This document shows, piece after piece, positions 33,504-42,884 of a DNA stretch of 64,000 bases. The position numbers and the translations under genes are program-made. Below the pieces are notes generated by a model. It ran no database searches, had not been told where the DNA came from, and was given only the letters and a program-made list of their open reading frames with translations. The stretch comes from a bacterium (GTDB lineage: Bacteria; Cyanobacteriota; Vampirovibrionia; Gastranaerophilales; Gastranaerophilaceae), in contig JAFXXK010000006.1 in the NCBI GenBank assembly GCA_017542305.1, positions 168,181 to 232,180 on the forward strand, in the 5' to 3' direction. The stretch's first letter is position 1, and the number at the start of each line of letters is the position of its first letter.

Positions 33504-36500
33504 ATGGCAAATCTGATAAACGAAAATATACTTCAAAATTGTATTGATAGATTTATTTTTCCTGAGGGCGAAAAAAGAAAAAGAATTGATGAAATTATTT
33601 CATCTTGGCAAAATTCATTGGAAAACGGCAGATTATATAAAGAAACTGCCTCAGAAACAGATTTTTATAAAAAATTCTTTTGTGAGATTCTGGGATATGA
33701 AACGAAAACAGATGTAGAAAATACATGGACAATTGAAATAAAACCAAAGACCGATGTCGATAGTAAAGAATCAGATGCCGCATTAGGTTTCTTCCAAGAT
33801 AAGAATAAAAGGAATATAAGATGTGTAGTAGAACTTAAGGATGCAAGTTGTAATTTAGATGCAAAACAACAAGGAAGAGAAAGTAAACTTACCCCTGTAC
33901 AACAAGCATTTCAGTATTTAACAATGAATTCAGATTGCGATTGGGTTATAGTTTCTAATCTTAAGGAAATCCGTTTATATTACCAAAAACAGACTGCTTT
34001 TGAATTATTTGACATTTCCAAATTGAATTTAAAAAATGAATTTGAAAGGTTCTATTATTGTCTATGCAGAGAAAATTTAATTGATGAAAATAAAAGATCC
34101 GTAATGGATAATTTGCTTAAAAATTCTAATGAACATGAAAAGCAAATATCAGATGCATTTTATAAAGATTATAAAAAATTAAGAGAAAAGTTATTTAATC
34201 ATATTTGTGAAAATAACAATGAATATGACAAAAAATACTTACTAGAAAAAACTCAAAAACTGTTAGATAGACTTGTTTTTATAATGTTCTGTGAAGATAC
34301 AAAGATACAATTATTACCAAATGAAACAATAAAAAATCTTTATGAGAGAACCAAAAATTTTTCATTTTCTGATTTTCCTTGTAAAATTTGGGAACAATTT
34401 AAAGATTTATTTAAAGCAATAGATAAAGGATGTTCCAATCCCCCTATAAATAGATATAATGGTGGAATGTTTGCCCAAGATAATGATTTAGATAATTTAG
34501 TAATAAAAGACACTATTTGGGAGGATGTTGTTGCACTTTCTGAGTATAAGTTTGAAAGCGATTTAAATGTTAATGTACTAGGGAATATTTTTGAAAAATC
34601 CATAAAGGATTTAGAAAAGATAAGAAATGAAATAGACGGTGTAGAATTTAATGCTAAAAAATCACAACAAAAAACTGATGGTGTTTATTATACTCCTGAG
34701 TATATTACAAGATATATCGTTGAACAAACTGTAGGAAAATACTTAGAAGAGCATCCTGATAAACTAGAAACTATTAAAATTTTAGACCCAGCATGTGGCT
34801 CAGGAGCATTTTTAAATCAAGCACATAGTTTTTTAAAACAACAATATAAAATTAATACATACAATCAAATTGAAACTGAAAAATTTAAAAAAGGGAAGAA
34901 ACAGTTAAATATATTCAAGCACTCAAATTTGTTTGAAATTGATAGTTCTATACTTTTGAATAATTTATTTGGAGTTGACCTTAATCAGGAAAGTGTTGAA
35001 ATTACAAAATTAGCTTTATGGTTAAAAACTGCAAGAAAAGATAAACCTCTTCAAAATTTAGATGCGAATATAAAATGTGGTAATTCCTTAATTGATGAGG
35101 TTAATATTGCAAAAAATAAAGCTTTTAAATGGCGTAAAGAATTTAAAGAAATTATGGATAATGGAGGTTTTGATATTATTATTGGTAATCCTCCGTATGT
35201 AAATATTAGTAATATTGAAAATGATGAAGAAAGAAAATTCTTACAAAACAAGTACAAAGATAGTGCTATCAAACGTTTTGATTTATATACATTATTTATA
35301 GATTTGTCATTATCATTATTAAAAAAAGATGGTTATCTATCTTTTATTATTCCGTATCCATTTTTATCGCAGGATTATGGAGAATTATTAAGAAAAAAAA
35401 TTCTTGAGAAATATTCGATTGTAAAAATTGTGAACTTACAGCATATAAAAGTTTTTGAGGATGCGGAAGTAAAATGTATTATAATAGTTATTAAGAATGC
35501 CCAAAATAATAATATATGTTTATTGTCAGAAACATACAATGAAAATGATTTTAATCAATATCTAGAGTATAGCGAATTCCCAACTCAAAATTGGCTCAAT
35601 ACGGAGAATGTTCAGTATAGATTAGAATTATTTGGAAAAAATAAAACAATTATTGATAAAATGAAGAAGAATAACTTATGTTTTGGCGATTTATTTTATA
35701 TAAGCAAGGGGGCATCATTACATAGTGAAAAGTTCAACAGAAAAGGTGCGGATTATATTTCAGAAAAATATGAGATAAACAAAAAACCTTTTCTTCAGGG
35801 GAAGGATTGTGTAAGTAGATATTGCATAACTAAAACAAAAGGTGTTAATTATAAGCGAGAAGAACATTATAGACCTATGTTTCCAGAATTGTTTGAAAAT
35901 GAAAAACTTGTTATCTACAAAGTAACAGGAGATAAAGGTTTAATTGTTTGTTATGATAATCAAAATCACTATACTAATGATAGTTTATATCTAGCGGTAC
36001 CTTACAAACATTTAAAAAACACATCTCTGCCAAAGAGAAAACCAGTATCCAAAAACGAAGTTATGTTATCGACAAAAATTGATATAAAATTTGCATTATC
36101 AATCATTAATTCAAAATTGATAAATTATTATTTTAAAAAAGTTTTTGGCTATAATTTAAATGTTTATCCTGATGATATAAAAAGACTACCAATCCCAAAT
36201 ATTTGCAAAGAAAAACAAGAAAATCTTATTCATAAAGCGAATCAAATGATTGAGTTAAACACTCAATTATATTCAAATATTAATAATTCTATTGAACTAA
36301 TTAAATCTGAATATCATCCTACAAAAATATCCAAAGACCTTGAAAAATTTTATAAACTTGACATAAACGAATTTTTCAATGAATTGAGTAAGCAAAAAGT
36401 AAAATTATCTTTAAATAAAAAAGAAGAATTAATAAAATGGTATAATGAAAAAATAGATTCTTTAAATAGAATTCAAAATGAAATAAACAAAATAGATGAT

Positions 36501-36575
36501 GAAATCAATAAAGAAGTTTATGCTTTATACGGTCTATCTCCAGATGAAATCAAATTGGTAGAAAATCAAGTTTAA
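33504..36575 (+). CDS. Type IIG restriction-modification enzyme (fused endonuclease-methyltransferase)
   Basis: A 1023-residue single-chain enzyme. The N-terminal part has a PD-(D/E)XK-type core (SDAALGFF ... VVELKDA, about 90-112). The N6-adenine methyltransferase domain has ILDPACGSGAFL (about 427, SAM binding) and IIGNPPYVNI (NPPY catalytic motif, about 560). The C-terminal third is a target-recognition region with TRD-like repeats. It would methylate and cut one site from a single polypeptide. A GGAGAG site precedes the ATG. It lacks the shared island promoter. Recombinase genes lie on both sides. Confidence 0.88.
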   Translation: MANLINENILQNCIDRFIFPEGEKRKRIDEIISSWQNSLENGRLYKETASETDFYKKFFCEILGYETKTDVENTWTIEIKPKTDVDSKESDAALGFFQDKNKRNIRCVVELKDASCNLDAKQQGRESKLTPVQQAFQYLTMNSDCDWVIVSNLKEIRLYYQKQTAFELFDISKLNLKNEFERFYYCLCRENLIDENKRSVMDNLLKNSNEHEKQISDAFYKDYKKLREKLFNHICENNNEYDKKYLLEKTQKLLDRLVFIMFCEDTKIQLLPNETIKNLYERTKNFSFSDFPCKIWEQFKDLFKAIDKGCSNPPINRYNGGMFAQDNDLDNLVIKDTIWEDVVALSEYKFESDLNVNVLGNIFEKSIKDLEKIRNEIDGVEFNAKKSQQKTDGVYYTPEYITRYIVEQTVGKYLEEHPDKLETIKILDPACGSGAFLNQAHSFLKQQYKINTYNQIETEKFKKGKKQLNIFKHSNLFEIDSSILLNNLFGVDLNQESVEITKLALWLKTARKDKPLQNLDANIKCGNSLIDEVNIAKNKAFKWRKEFKEIMDNGGFDIIIGNPPYVNISNIENDEERKFLQNKYKDSAIKRFDLYTLFIDLSLSLLKKDGYLSFIIPYPFLSQDYGELLRKKILEKYSIVKIVNLQHIKVFEDAEVKCIIIVIKNAQNNNICLLSETYNENDFNQYLEYSEFPTQNWLNTENVQYRLELFGKNKTIIDKMKKNNLCFGDLFYISKGASLHSEKFNRKGADYISEKYEINKKPFLQGKDCVSRYCITKTKGVNYKREEHYRPMFPELFENEKLVIYKVTGDKGLIVCYDNQNHYTNDSLYLAVPYKHLKNTSLPKRKPVSKNEVMLSTKIDIKFALSIINSKLINYYFKKVFGYNLNVYPDDIKRLPIPNICKEKQENLIHKANQMIELNTQLYSNINNSIELIKSEYHPTKISKDLEKFYKLDINEFFNELSKQKVKLSLNKKEELIKWYNEKIDSLNRIQNEINKIDDEINKEVYALYGLSPDEIKLVENQV

Positions 36576-36582
36576 AATTATG

Positions 36583-36924
36583 TTAATATTTCCCTCTCAG
36601 CACTTTCATCTTATACAGTATCGAATTAAGTTCGGGGTTGGGGTGCAGGGATTGGATTGTTTGAATTTCTGCGTCTGTAAAGCTTACTATCTCTCGCATT
36701 GAATAATTTGTAAATCCCCAGCGTTTAACTTTGTTTTCTTCACTAACTACATCTACCTGAGAAAATTCGTTACAAATCGCATCACGCATACGTTCTGCCG
36801 TTCTGCGTGAAACATTAAACTCTATACATATTTCGTTTAGGCTTATCCCTCTTGGTTCTGCCAACATCATATGTAATAGCTGCATAAAATCCGTCATTCT
36901 TGAATATCTTATCGTACCACTCAT
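36583..36924 (-). CDS. HTH-only fragment of a WYL-type regulator
   Basis: A 113-residue protein. ATG 36924 has AGGAGG just upstream; a longer frame to 36966 has no such site. It contains only the winged HTH (GISLNEICIEFNVSRRTAERMRD) and the short following segment of WYL regulators, and resembles the N-terminus of the WYL protein at 29411 (both share VSRR-AERMRD/LRD and a W-GF motif). The WYL domain is missing. It follows a tyrosine recombinase gene by 7 bases, so it may regulate that recombinase. Confidence 0.65.
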   Translation of the reverse strand: MSGTIRYSRMTDFMQLLHMMLAEPRGISLNEICIEFNVSRRTAERMRDAICNEFSQVDVVSEENKVKRWGFTNYSMREIVSFTDAEIQTIQSLHPNPELNSILYKMKVLRGKY

Positions 36925-36931
36925 ATTCCTC

Positions 36932-37567
36932 CTATAAATTAAGCCCATTGAAAGCGTTATCAACACTTTCTTGTGTCAATCCTATATACCTCATAGTTAC
37001 GGCAACAGAAGAATGGTTAAGTGCGTGCATCACAAGGGTTATGTCTTTCGTGTAATTGTATAACCAAAAACCACATGTCTTTCTAAGTACATGTGTTGAA
37101 AAATGGATTTCAGGGTACAAATTCTCCACAACCTCTTTTAGCTTTCTATAAGCCTGTGATTGGTCAATATATTGGATATTCCTTAGCTTGTCTTTTCTGT
37201 TGCTGAAAAATAAATAATCGTCATCTTTAAGTTTAAATTCTTTGATGTAATTAGCCAAAACAGCTTTTAATCCGTCATTTATCGGAAACTGTTTGCGTTT
37301 ACCTGTTTTTGTTTCTGTTGTGTGGACATAACCCGTTTCAACATCTGACACCCGAAGTTTTAAAATATCCGAAATCCTGAGAGCCGTATTTATCCCCGTA
37401 CAAAAAAGTGCATAATATTTTCTTGTCTTTTTAGTATTGAGTGCTGTCTTAATACCTTCAATAATAGAACGATCTTTTATTGGTTCGGCTGCCGTTGCCG
37501 TAGAAATTTCTGATTCAATTCCCGTATTTTTATCAATTCTTAAAAAAGTTGTTTTTCTTTTGGCCAT
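36932..37567 (-). CDS. Tyrosine recombinase, second short type
   Basis: A 211-residue recombinase with NTALRISDILKL (Arg), ETKTGKRKQF (Lys), STHVLRKTCG (HxxR), NHSSVAVTMRYIG (His and Tyr nucleophile). A 25-residue N-terminal extension replaces the core-binding domain. It is related to, but clearly diverged from, the recombinases at 32708 and 49382. It is in an operon with the HTH fragment. Upstream DNA (37568-37773) contains the word shared with the other recombinase leader and several ATGAGTTTT/AAAACTCAT repeats. Confidence 0.82.
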   Translation of the reverse strand: MAKRKTTFLRIDKNTGIESEISTATAAEPIKDRSIIEGIKTALNTKKTRKYYALFCTGINTALRISDILKLRVSDVETGYVHTTETKTGKRKQFPINDGLKAVLANYIKEFKLKDDDYLFFSNRKDKLRNIQYIDQSQAYRKLKEVVENLYPEIHFSTHVLRKTCGFWLYNYTKDITLVMHALNHSSVAVTMRYIGLTQESVDNAFNGLNL

Positions 37568-37773
37568 TTTTTACCTCAAATTGTCTCGCTGCCTTCATCT
37601 TAAGAATAACGCATGTTTCTCCAAAACGCAGCTCAATACTATGAGTTTTGTTACAAAGAGACGCATTTGAGCGAGTAAAAATTAACCTCAAACACAAACA
37701 GGGCAAGCGATTAAGAGGTATTATAAAAACTCATTAAAATCCTAAAAGTATGAGTTTTTGAAAATTTTATAAA

Positions 37774-37971
37774 TTATTTTCTGTATATTTTAGGGTTATT
37801 TGGCTCATACAAAATCCAATCACAAATTTCATAAGAATCGTGATGCTTTTTGTACTCGCTATTTTGTCCAACATCTTCATTATTTCGGCGAATTTTCCTA
37901 TTATAAACCTTTTTCAAGAATTTATTGGTCGCAAGTTGTTGTATAGGGTGCTTTTTTCTGCTTCTTGTCAT
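37774..37971 (-). CDS. Small basic protein, probably translated without a leader
   Basis: A 65-residue protein starting MTRSRKKHPIQQ, rich in Arg/Lys near the start and ending with DSYEICDWILYEPNNP. It resembles small basic proteins often seen on mobile elements; function unknown. I chose ATG 37971 because the -10 of shared island promoter 7 ends six bases before it. An earlier start at 37986 would lie upstream of that -10 box. Confidence 0.6.
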   Translation of the reverse strand: MTRSRKKHPIQQLATNKFLKKVYNRKIRRNNEDVGQNSEYKKHHDSYEICDWILYEPNNPKIYRK

Positions 37972-37977
37972 ATTTTT

Positions 37978-38009
37978 ATAATACACTATTACAATGTCAA
38001 ATTAGGGTG
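37978..38009 (-). promoter_or_regulatory. Shared island promoter 7 (small basic protein)
   Basis: Leftward element CACCCTAATTTGACA, 11 bases, then TATTAT (37978-37983). ATG follows after six bases. Confidence 0.72.
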
Positions 38010-38015
38010 TATAAA

Positions 38016-39011
38016 TTAGGCTCTATTCAATACACTCAAAACAATCTGTTTGACGGTTTCCATTTCTTCGGGTTTGGATGTTGCAATAAGTAGCGTCAGA
38101 GCAAACAGAGTTGCATTATCCAAAATCGGTTTATCATTTTTATAAAGTATATTGTTTTGATTGAGAAAATACAGAAAACAACTTGCCCCGATGCGTTTGT
38201 TCCCGTCAGCAAAACTATGGTTTTTCACAATCAGATATAAAAGCATTGCTGCTTTCTCCTCAAGTGTCGGGTATAGTTCAACACCGTCAAATGTTTGGTA
38301 AATCTGATTTACAGAACTTTCAAAACTATCATCTTTTGGTACTGCAAACACATCTGATTCAAAATCCGATTTCATATCATTTATTACTTTTAAAAATTCT
38401 TCTTTTGAGATACGTTTTGCTTCGGTTTTGTTCAGCCCTTTTGTATCAAGTTGTTTATGATCATAATCATCAAGCAAATTCAAGCCCAAAGCAAAATTGT
38501 GCAAAATTTTTGATACATCTTTTGCAACATCAAGGCTGTCGATTTGTTCAACCAAACTACGTTCCATAAGAGCGATAGAATTTTTCAGGGTAGAAATTTG
38601 TGTTTGTTGCTCCTTTAATCTTTTTTCGTTGAGAACATAGCCCTTTGTCATAAAATCTTTCAAGACAGATGTTGCCCATCTACGAAATTGTGTCGCAGTT
38701 TTGGATTTAATTCTGTACCCGACAGACAAAATCATATCAAGGTTATAATGTGCAATATTTCTTGAAACCGTTCTGTTACCTTCTTTTCTAACTATTAAGA
38801 AATCCTTAATAGTTCGTTCTTGTTCTAATTCTTCTTCCTCATAAATGTTTTTAATGTGCATATTTATGTTAGGAACCGTAGTTTCAAACAATCTTGCCAT
38901 TAAATCTTGAGTAAGCCAAATGGTATCGTTTTCTAGCCGTGCATCAAGACTAACACTGCCATCAGCCGCAGTATATATGACTATTTCACCTTTGTTTAAT
39001 TCTTCTGCCAT
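38016..39011 (-). CDS. RhuM-like protein fused to a Fic/Doc domain
   Basis: A 331-residue protein. Residues 1-170 match the RhuM virulence-protein family (VSLDARLENDTIWLTQ, MILSVGYRIKSKTATQFRRWA). Residues about 200-331 form a Fic/Doc domain with the motif HSFADGNKRIGA. Fic domains transfer AMP or phosphate to target proteins. The motif has His and the GNKR loop, so activity is plausible. TTTTAGGAC before the ATG acts as the ribosome-binding site. Probably last gene of the operon that starts at 40617. Confidence 0.85.
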   Translation of the reverse strand: MAEELNKGEIVIYTAADGSVSLDARLENDTIWLTQDLMARLFETTVPNINMHIKNIYEEEELEQERTIKDFLIVRKEGNRTVSRNIAHYNLDMILSVGYRIKSKTATQFRRWATSVLKDFMTKGYVLNEKRLKEQQTQISTLKNSIALMERSLVEQIDSLDVAKDVSKILHNFALGLNLLDDYDHKQLDTKGLNKTEAKRISKEEFLKVINDMKSDFESDVFAVPKDDSFESSVNQIYQTFDGVELYPTLEEKAAMLLYLIVKNHSFADGNKRIGASCFLYFLNQNNILYKNDKPILDNATLFALTLLIATSKPEEMETVKQIVLSVLNRA

Positions 39012-39045
39012 GTCCTAAAATCTTTCAAGCCAATTATAACACGAA

Positions 39046-39753
39046 TTATTTATCCTTTATGCCATATTTATTTTTTACATACTGTTCATATCGTTTTTTG
39101 TCTGCATCTGCATACTGTTGCATTTGGTTAATCATACGATTGCAGGCATCATAAAAGCAATTTTTATCAACAAGGATATCAAAAACTGTTTCTACATCCT
39201 GATTTCTGTAATCCTGTTGAATAAGTCTGATTTTATTATCCCTTACCCACGCAAGCCATTTGAATGGTGAATACTCATCATTTATATAAACTGCATGTTT
39301 ATTGCTTTCTAATTTCTCCAAAAATTCAGGAAGGTATTTTACAAGCAACTGAGCAACAATTCCCATCTCATTCTTTTTGTCGGGAGAAAATATAGTAGTA
39401 ATATCTGTCCAAAGCTCTTCTCCACGATAAACCTCATCATAATCAACATCATAAAAATCTTTTTCATCTTCCCATTCCATAGATATTTCAAATTCATCAA
39501 CGGGTGCGGGTTCATTTTCAGGATACGGTATTTCTTCTTCAGGCAAGTAATATTTGCCATTAAAAAGAACAATGCTTGTTAGCAAATGTAAATCATCTGC
39601 ATAATAAGTTGATAAATCCTTGATGCTATATTCAGAATATCCTTGACCTTTGGCATAATCTTCCCACTGTTCTACGGGCAAATCAGGTCTTTTAGATTTC
39701 CAATGGTCGTTTTCATCCTTTTTGTAAAATAATGCGTAGTTATTATTTTTCAT
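39046..39753 (-). CDS. Acidic protein of unknown function
   Basis: A 235-residue protein starting at ATG 39753 with an AGGAAA site; the frame extends upstream to 39858 but overlaps a pseudogene that reads in another frame. The middle is very acidic (EEEIPYPENEP, MEWEDEKDFYDVDYDEV) and the end is charged and helical. No family recognised. It lies between a broken gene and the RhuM-Fic gene. Confidence 0.55.
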   Translation of the reverse strand: MKNNNYALFYKKDENDHWKSKRPDLPVEQWEDYAKGQGYSEYSIKDLSTYYADDLHLLTSIVLFNGKYYLPEEEIPYPENEPAPVDEFEISMEWEDEKDFYDVDYDEVYRGEELWTDITTIFSPDKKNEMGIVAQLLVKYLPEFLEKLESNKHAVYINDEYSPFKWLAWVRDNKIRLIQQDYRNQDVETVFDILVDKNCFYDACNRMINQMQQYADADKKRYEQYVKNKYGIKDK

Positions 39754-39754
39754 T

Positions 39755-40121
39755 TTATTTCCTGTGAGTTTTGGAATATTCCTTATTAGACATTTTATCA
39801 GATAATTGTAGTCCGATAGTTTCAATTGCAAATTTAAATTTGCCAAAGTCTGTGTCAAAGAGTTTTTCGTACTCTCTAACCCAGTATTCTTCTGAGTAAT
39901 TTTCTTTTACATAATCTATCAGGTGTTTTGTCTTGAATTTTGTTGTCTCTCGGACAAGTAATTTGCTTCACTGCGTTGTCGCAAATTATTGTCCTCACAT
40001 ACTCGAGTTTCGCTCGCCTTTTTAGGCTCACTCCACTCTTACACAAAATCCACTTACTGCCTGAGCATACAACTTTTCCGTTTTTTAGTAAATATTTCAA
40101 TTTTAATTTTTCCTTATGCAC
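39755..40121 (-). pseudogene. Small gene broken by an inserted non-coding stretch
   Basis: A 5' part starts with GTG 40121, overlapping the stop of the STAS-like gene (LKLKYLLKNGKVV). A 3' part in another frame (39967-39755) ends GLQLSDKMSNKEYS and TAA 39755, with no start codon of its own. The stretch between (about 39940-40050) is less AT-rich than its surroundings and looks like an intergenic repeat. I read this as one gene interrupted by an insertion. Function unknown. Confidence 0.45.
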
Positions 40122-40617
40122 ATTTTTTGATTTCTCTTAAATAAATTGTGTTTAATAATCCGTCAAGTTCTAATATAGAAACTTTTGGGTAATATTTTTT
40201 GTAAAAGTCCTGATATTCCTTATCTGAATATACATCTTTGATTTTGCAATATGCCTTAATTTCTGATAAGAAAAATTTACTTACACCATTGCAATTAGCA
40301 ATTAAAGTTAAATTTTTACTTTTTCTGCTGAGATATTTTGCCAAACTGTAAATAAATCCTTGAGTTATTAACGAAAAATTACGAATAACAACAATTATTT
40401 CACTATAATCTTTTGTTAGCTTAGAAAATAACTTCTTATTCTTGTTAAAAGCATCCATCCCAGCCCATACATCTCCTTCTCCAAATATATTAAAATTATA
40501 GGCCTCATCACAAACATAGTCATCAATAGGAATGCATACATTATTTATATTTATTTTAGAACTTGCAACAATATTATTTGTGTCATTGTCTAAAGTTATT
40601 ATCAAATTTTTTGCCAT
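40114..40617 (-). CDS. STAS-like domain protein
   Basis: A 167-residue protein. Its second half (VVIRNFSLITQGFIYSLA, SKNLTLIANCNGV, DVYSDKEY) follows the helix-strand pattern of STAS/anti-sigma-factor-antagonist domains, but sequence identity is low. The first half is not recognised. It is the first gene after shared island promoter 8, with an AAAGGAG site. Confidence 0.4.
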   Translation of the reverse strand: MAKNLIITLDNDTNNIVASSKININNVCIPIDDYVCDEAYNFNIFGEGDVWAGMDAFNKNKKLFSKLTKDYSEIIVVIRNFSLITQGFIYSLAKYLSRKSKNLTLIANCNGVSKFFLSEIKAYCKIKDVYSDKEYQDFYKKYYPKVSILELDGLLNTIYLREIKKCA

Positions 40618-40637
40618 AAAATACTCCTTTCAAAAAT

Positions 40638-40669
40638 ATTATATAATTTGAATATGACAGATTAGGACA
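40638..40669 (-). promoter_or_regulatory. Shared island promoter 8 (STAS-like operon)
   Basis: Leftward element TGTCCTAATCTGTCA, 11 bases, then TATAAT (40638-40643). Confidence 0.82.
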
Positions 40670-40732
40670 TGCAAAATTAGCATATTATTTTTTTTGATAT
40701 AAAATTTAAATAAACAAAGAGGTTAAGCGATA

Positions 40733-41464
40733 ATGACTAATGATTGCACAGTTTTGGAACTGTTAAAAAGTTTTTTAAAAGATGAAATCGTTAATAAAGA
40801 AATAATATGTAAAAATAAATCGGATAGCGATAAAGAACCTTTGGATTCTTGGTTTAAGTGCCACATCTATAACGAATATAGTTTACAATACGAATTAGCG
40901 GTGTATTTAAGAAATGGTTTAAATGCAAATAGTAAAATTTCTGAATATGAAATTTTTTTCGAAAAAAATATTTCTACCTTTATAGACAAATCTGAAGAAA
41001 AGTTTGGAAAAGAAGATGAAAAACACAAACATGAAGTTGACTTAATTGTAATTAGAAAAGATAAAAATAAAAATCCAATAGAAAAATATGCCATAGAATT
41101 AAAGTTTCCAATAAATGGGCAATATCCAGAGCAAATGAAAAAATTTATTGAAGACATGAAGTTTATGAAAAAAATTAAAGATATTTGGGATGATGAACAA
41201 ATAAAAAATAATACATTTTGTTTAACAATGGTAAATGATAAAAATTTTTATGAATTAACTGGAAAAGAGAACAATAAGTCTAATAACTACGATGTATACC
41301 AAAAATTCAGGATGAAAGATGGCAAAATTTATAAAAAAATCGATGAAAATGGTATCAATTTGAAAATATTTTGGAATACATTAAAAAAGTTTGAAAATTC
41401 ATACACAGACGATATAAAATGTTTCTTAATTGATATAGGTAAAAATGAATCTTGCGAAATATAA
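40733..41464 (+). CDS. PD-(D/E)XK nuclease-like protein
   Basis: A 243-residue protein with QYELAVYLRNGL (Glu), HEVDLIVIRKDK (Asp) and YAIELKFPINGQYPEQ (Glu-x-Lys), the order of a restriction-type PD-(D/E)XK nuclease core. Similar single-domain proteins are found beside restriction and defence genes. It is the only rightward gene in this part and converges with the unknown gene at 41468. I see no shared island promoter on its side. Confidence 0.6.
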   Translation: MTNDCTVLELLKSFLKDEIVNKEIICKNKSDSDKEPLDSWFKCHIYNEYSLQYELAVYLRNGLNANSKISEYEIFFEKNISTFIDKSEEKFGKEDEKHKHEVDLIVIRKDKNKNPIEKYAIELKFPINGQYPEQMKKFIEDMKFMKKIKDIWDDEQIKNNTFCLTMVNDKNFYELTGKENNKSNNYDVYQKFRMKDGKIYKKIDENGINLKIFWNTLKKFENSYTDDIKCFLIDIGKNESCEI

Positions 41465-41467
41465 TAA

Positions 41468-42829
41468 TTACCCAACTTTGACATAATTTGGAATTTCTGA
41501 GAATTCTGTGTAATCACAATGATCGGTTGTAAGTTCCAACTTGTAGCCATTTTCAAAGATAAACCAAATCTGTTCAAACATATCATCACCGTCTTTTCGT
41601 TCTATTCCTAAATGGTCAAAGTTCATAAAATAAACTTTATCGGTCTTATGTATTTTAATATCCACAAGCCTTTGCCCTATTATATTTATTGCAAAGTGTT
41701 TACTAACATCAGCTCCAAAATCTTCAATATTAATTGAATTCATATTTACATTGACTAAAGAGACTGTCCAATATTCAATTTCTAATCTTTCACCTTCAAA
41801 ATCTAATATTACGGGAGAATCAAGCCGAAGCGATACATCTCTGTCTTTCCATTGATAATAAGCAGGCGGATTTGCTTTTTTGCCATCATTCAGCCATTCC
41901 CCATTTTTGTATTCATAATCTGTCATATCCCAATAATAATTATAGAGAGTACCCGTATAAAATATTCTATCAATAGTTTTACCGATTATTTTATCTTTTA
42001 TTGAATTAAAATATTCTTTCAAATCTTTTGCGTGTATTATTCTTGTTGATTCCCATTCTTTATTTATTTGGTACTGTGGTTTAATAACCTCTAAGGATTT
42101 TATCAGTTTCAATATTTCAGCAGAACTTGATTCAACTCCTGTCCAATACATCAAGATAGGGAGTTTATTTATTTCAAGCCATTCTTTTAATTCAACATGT
42201 TCACATTCTTCATCGAAAATTAGTTCTTCATCCCCGACAACGGTTCCGTCTAATCTAACTTTTACCCAATTCATATTGTGTTTTTCTTCGTAATCATTTT
42301 GAACAATAATATAAGGTAGTTCATTTGAGCCATGCGGCTGAATAACGAGCTCCACATTCATAGCAAGTCCTGTTTCCCTTACACTAAGAGGTGTATTTGT
42401 CCATCTTTGCTCCTGGTTTGGAGTTTCATACAGATAAAATTTTTCTCTGTCATTTAATTCTTCCCACAATACGAGAGCATAATCATAATAGGGGATTTCT
42501 TCTTTTTCGTATGTTATTTTATCTTTGATAATGGCTCTTTTAATCTCTTTCTGATGACAAGGTTCTAAGTCTTTGAGTTTATACGGACTGTTATCACAAG
42601 ATGTAAGCCGCATATAGTTTGGCTGATGCCTTAGAGAAAGTTTGAACTGTGCAATTACATATAAACCTGAGATTTCATGTTTAAATATTTTATCATACTT
42701 CCAAGCCCAAAAATGAGCTGCTGTTTTCAACCCGACATTAAAATGCCAATCTGCACCTTCATTACATTGAGTTACAAAGTATATGAAATTATCACTTTTG
42801 GTTATTATTTTAAACTTTTTCTCAGCCAT
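41468..42829 (-). CDS. Large protein of unknown function
   Basis: A 453-residue soluble protein, rich in aromatic residues (YYDYALVLWEEL, YNYYWDMTDYEY). No catalytic motif or membrane segment is evident, and I do not recognise a family. It is a one-gene unit under shared island promoter 9, with a TAGGA site before the ATG. Confidence 0.55.
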   Translation of the reverse strand: MAEKKFKIITKSDNFIYFVTQCNEGADWHFNVGLKTAAHFWAWKYDKIFKHEISGLYVIAQFKLSLRHQPNYMRLTSCDNSPYKLKDLEPCHQKEIKRAIIKDKITYEKEEIPYYDYALVLWEELNDREKFYLYETPNQEQRWTNTPLSVRETGLAMNVELVIQPHGSNELPYIIVQNDYEEKHNMNWVKVRLDGTVVGDEELIFDEECEHVELKEWLEINKLPILMYWTGVESSSAEILKLIKSLEVIKPQYQINKEWESTRIIHAKDLKEYFNSIKDKIIGKTIDRIFYTGTLYNYYWDMTDYEYKNGEWLNDGKKANPPAYYQWKDRDVSLRLDSPVILDFEGERLEIEYWTVSLVNVNMNSINIEDFGADVSKHFAINIIGQRLVDIKIHKTDKVYFMNFDHLGIERKDGDDMFEQIWFIFENGYKLELTTDHCDYTEFSEIPNYVKVG

Positions 42830-42851
42830 AATTCTATATTCCTATACTATT

Positions 42852-42883
42852 AGTATAACTTTGCAATACGTCATATTAGGTCG
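42852..42883 (-). promoter_or_regulatory. Shared island promoter 9
   Basis: Leftward element CGACCTAATATGACG, 11 bases, then TATACT (42852-42857). Confidence 0.78.
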
Positions 42884-42884
42884 T

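Noticed and set aside
39005..39030. Possible copy of the element at the RhuM-Fic start (ATGTCCTAAAATC)
   Set aside because: Only one half matches; TTTTAGGAC is simply the ribosome-binding site and ATG of that gene.
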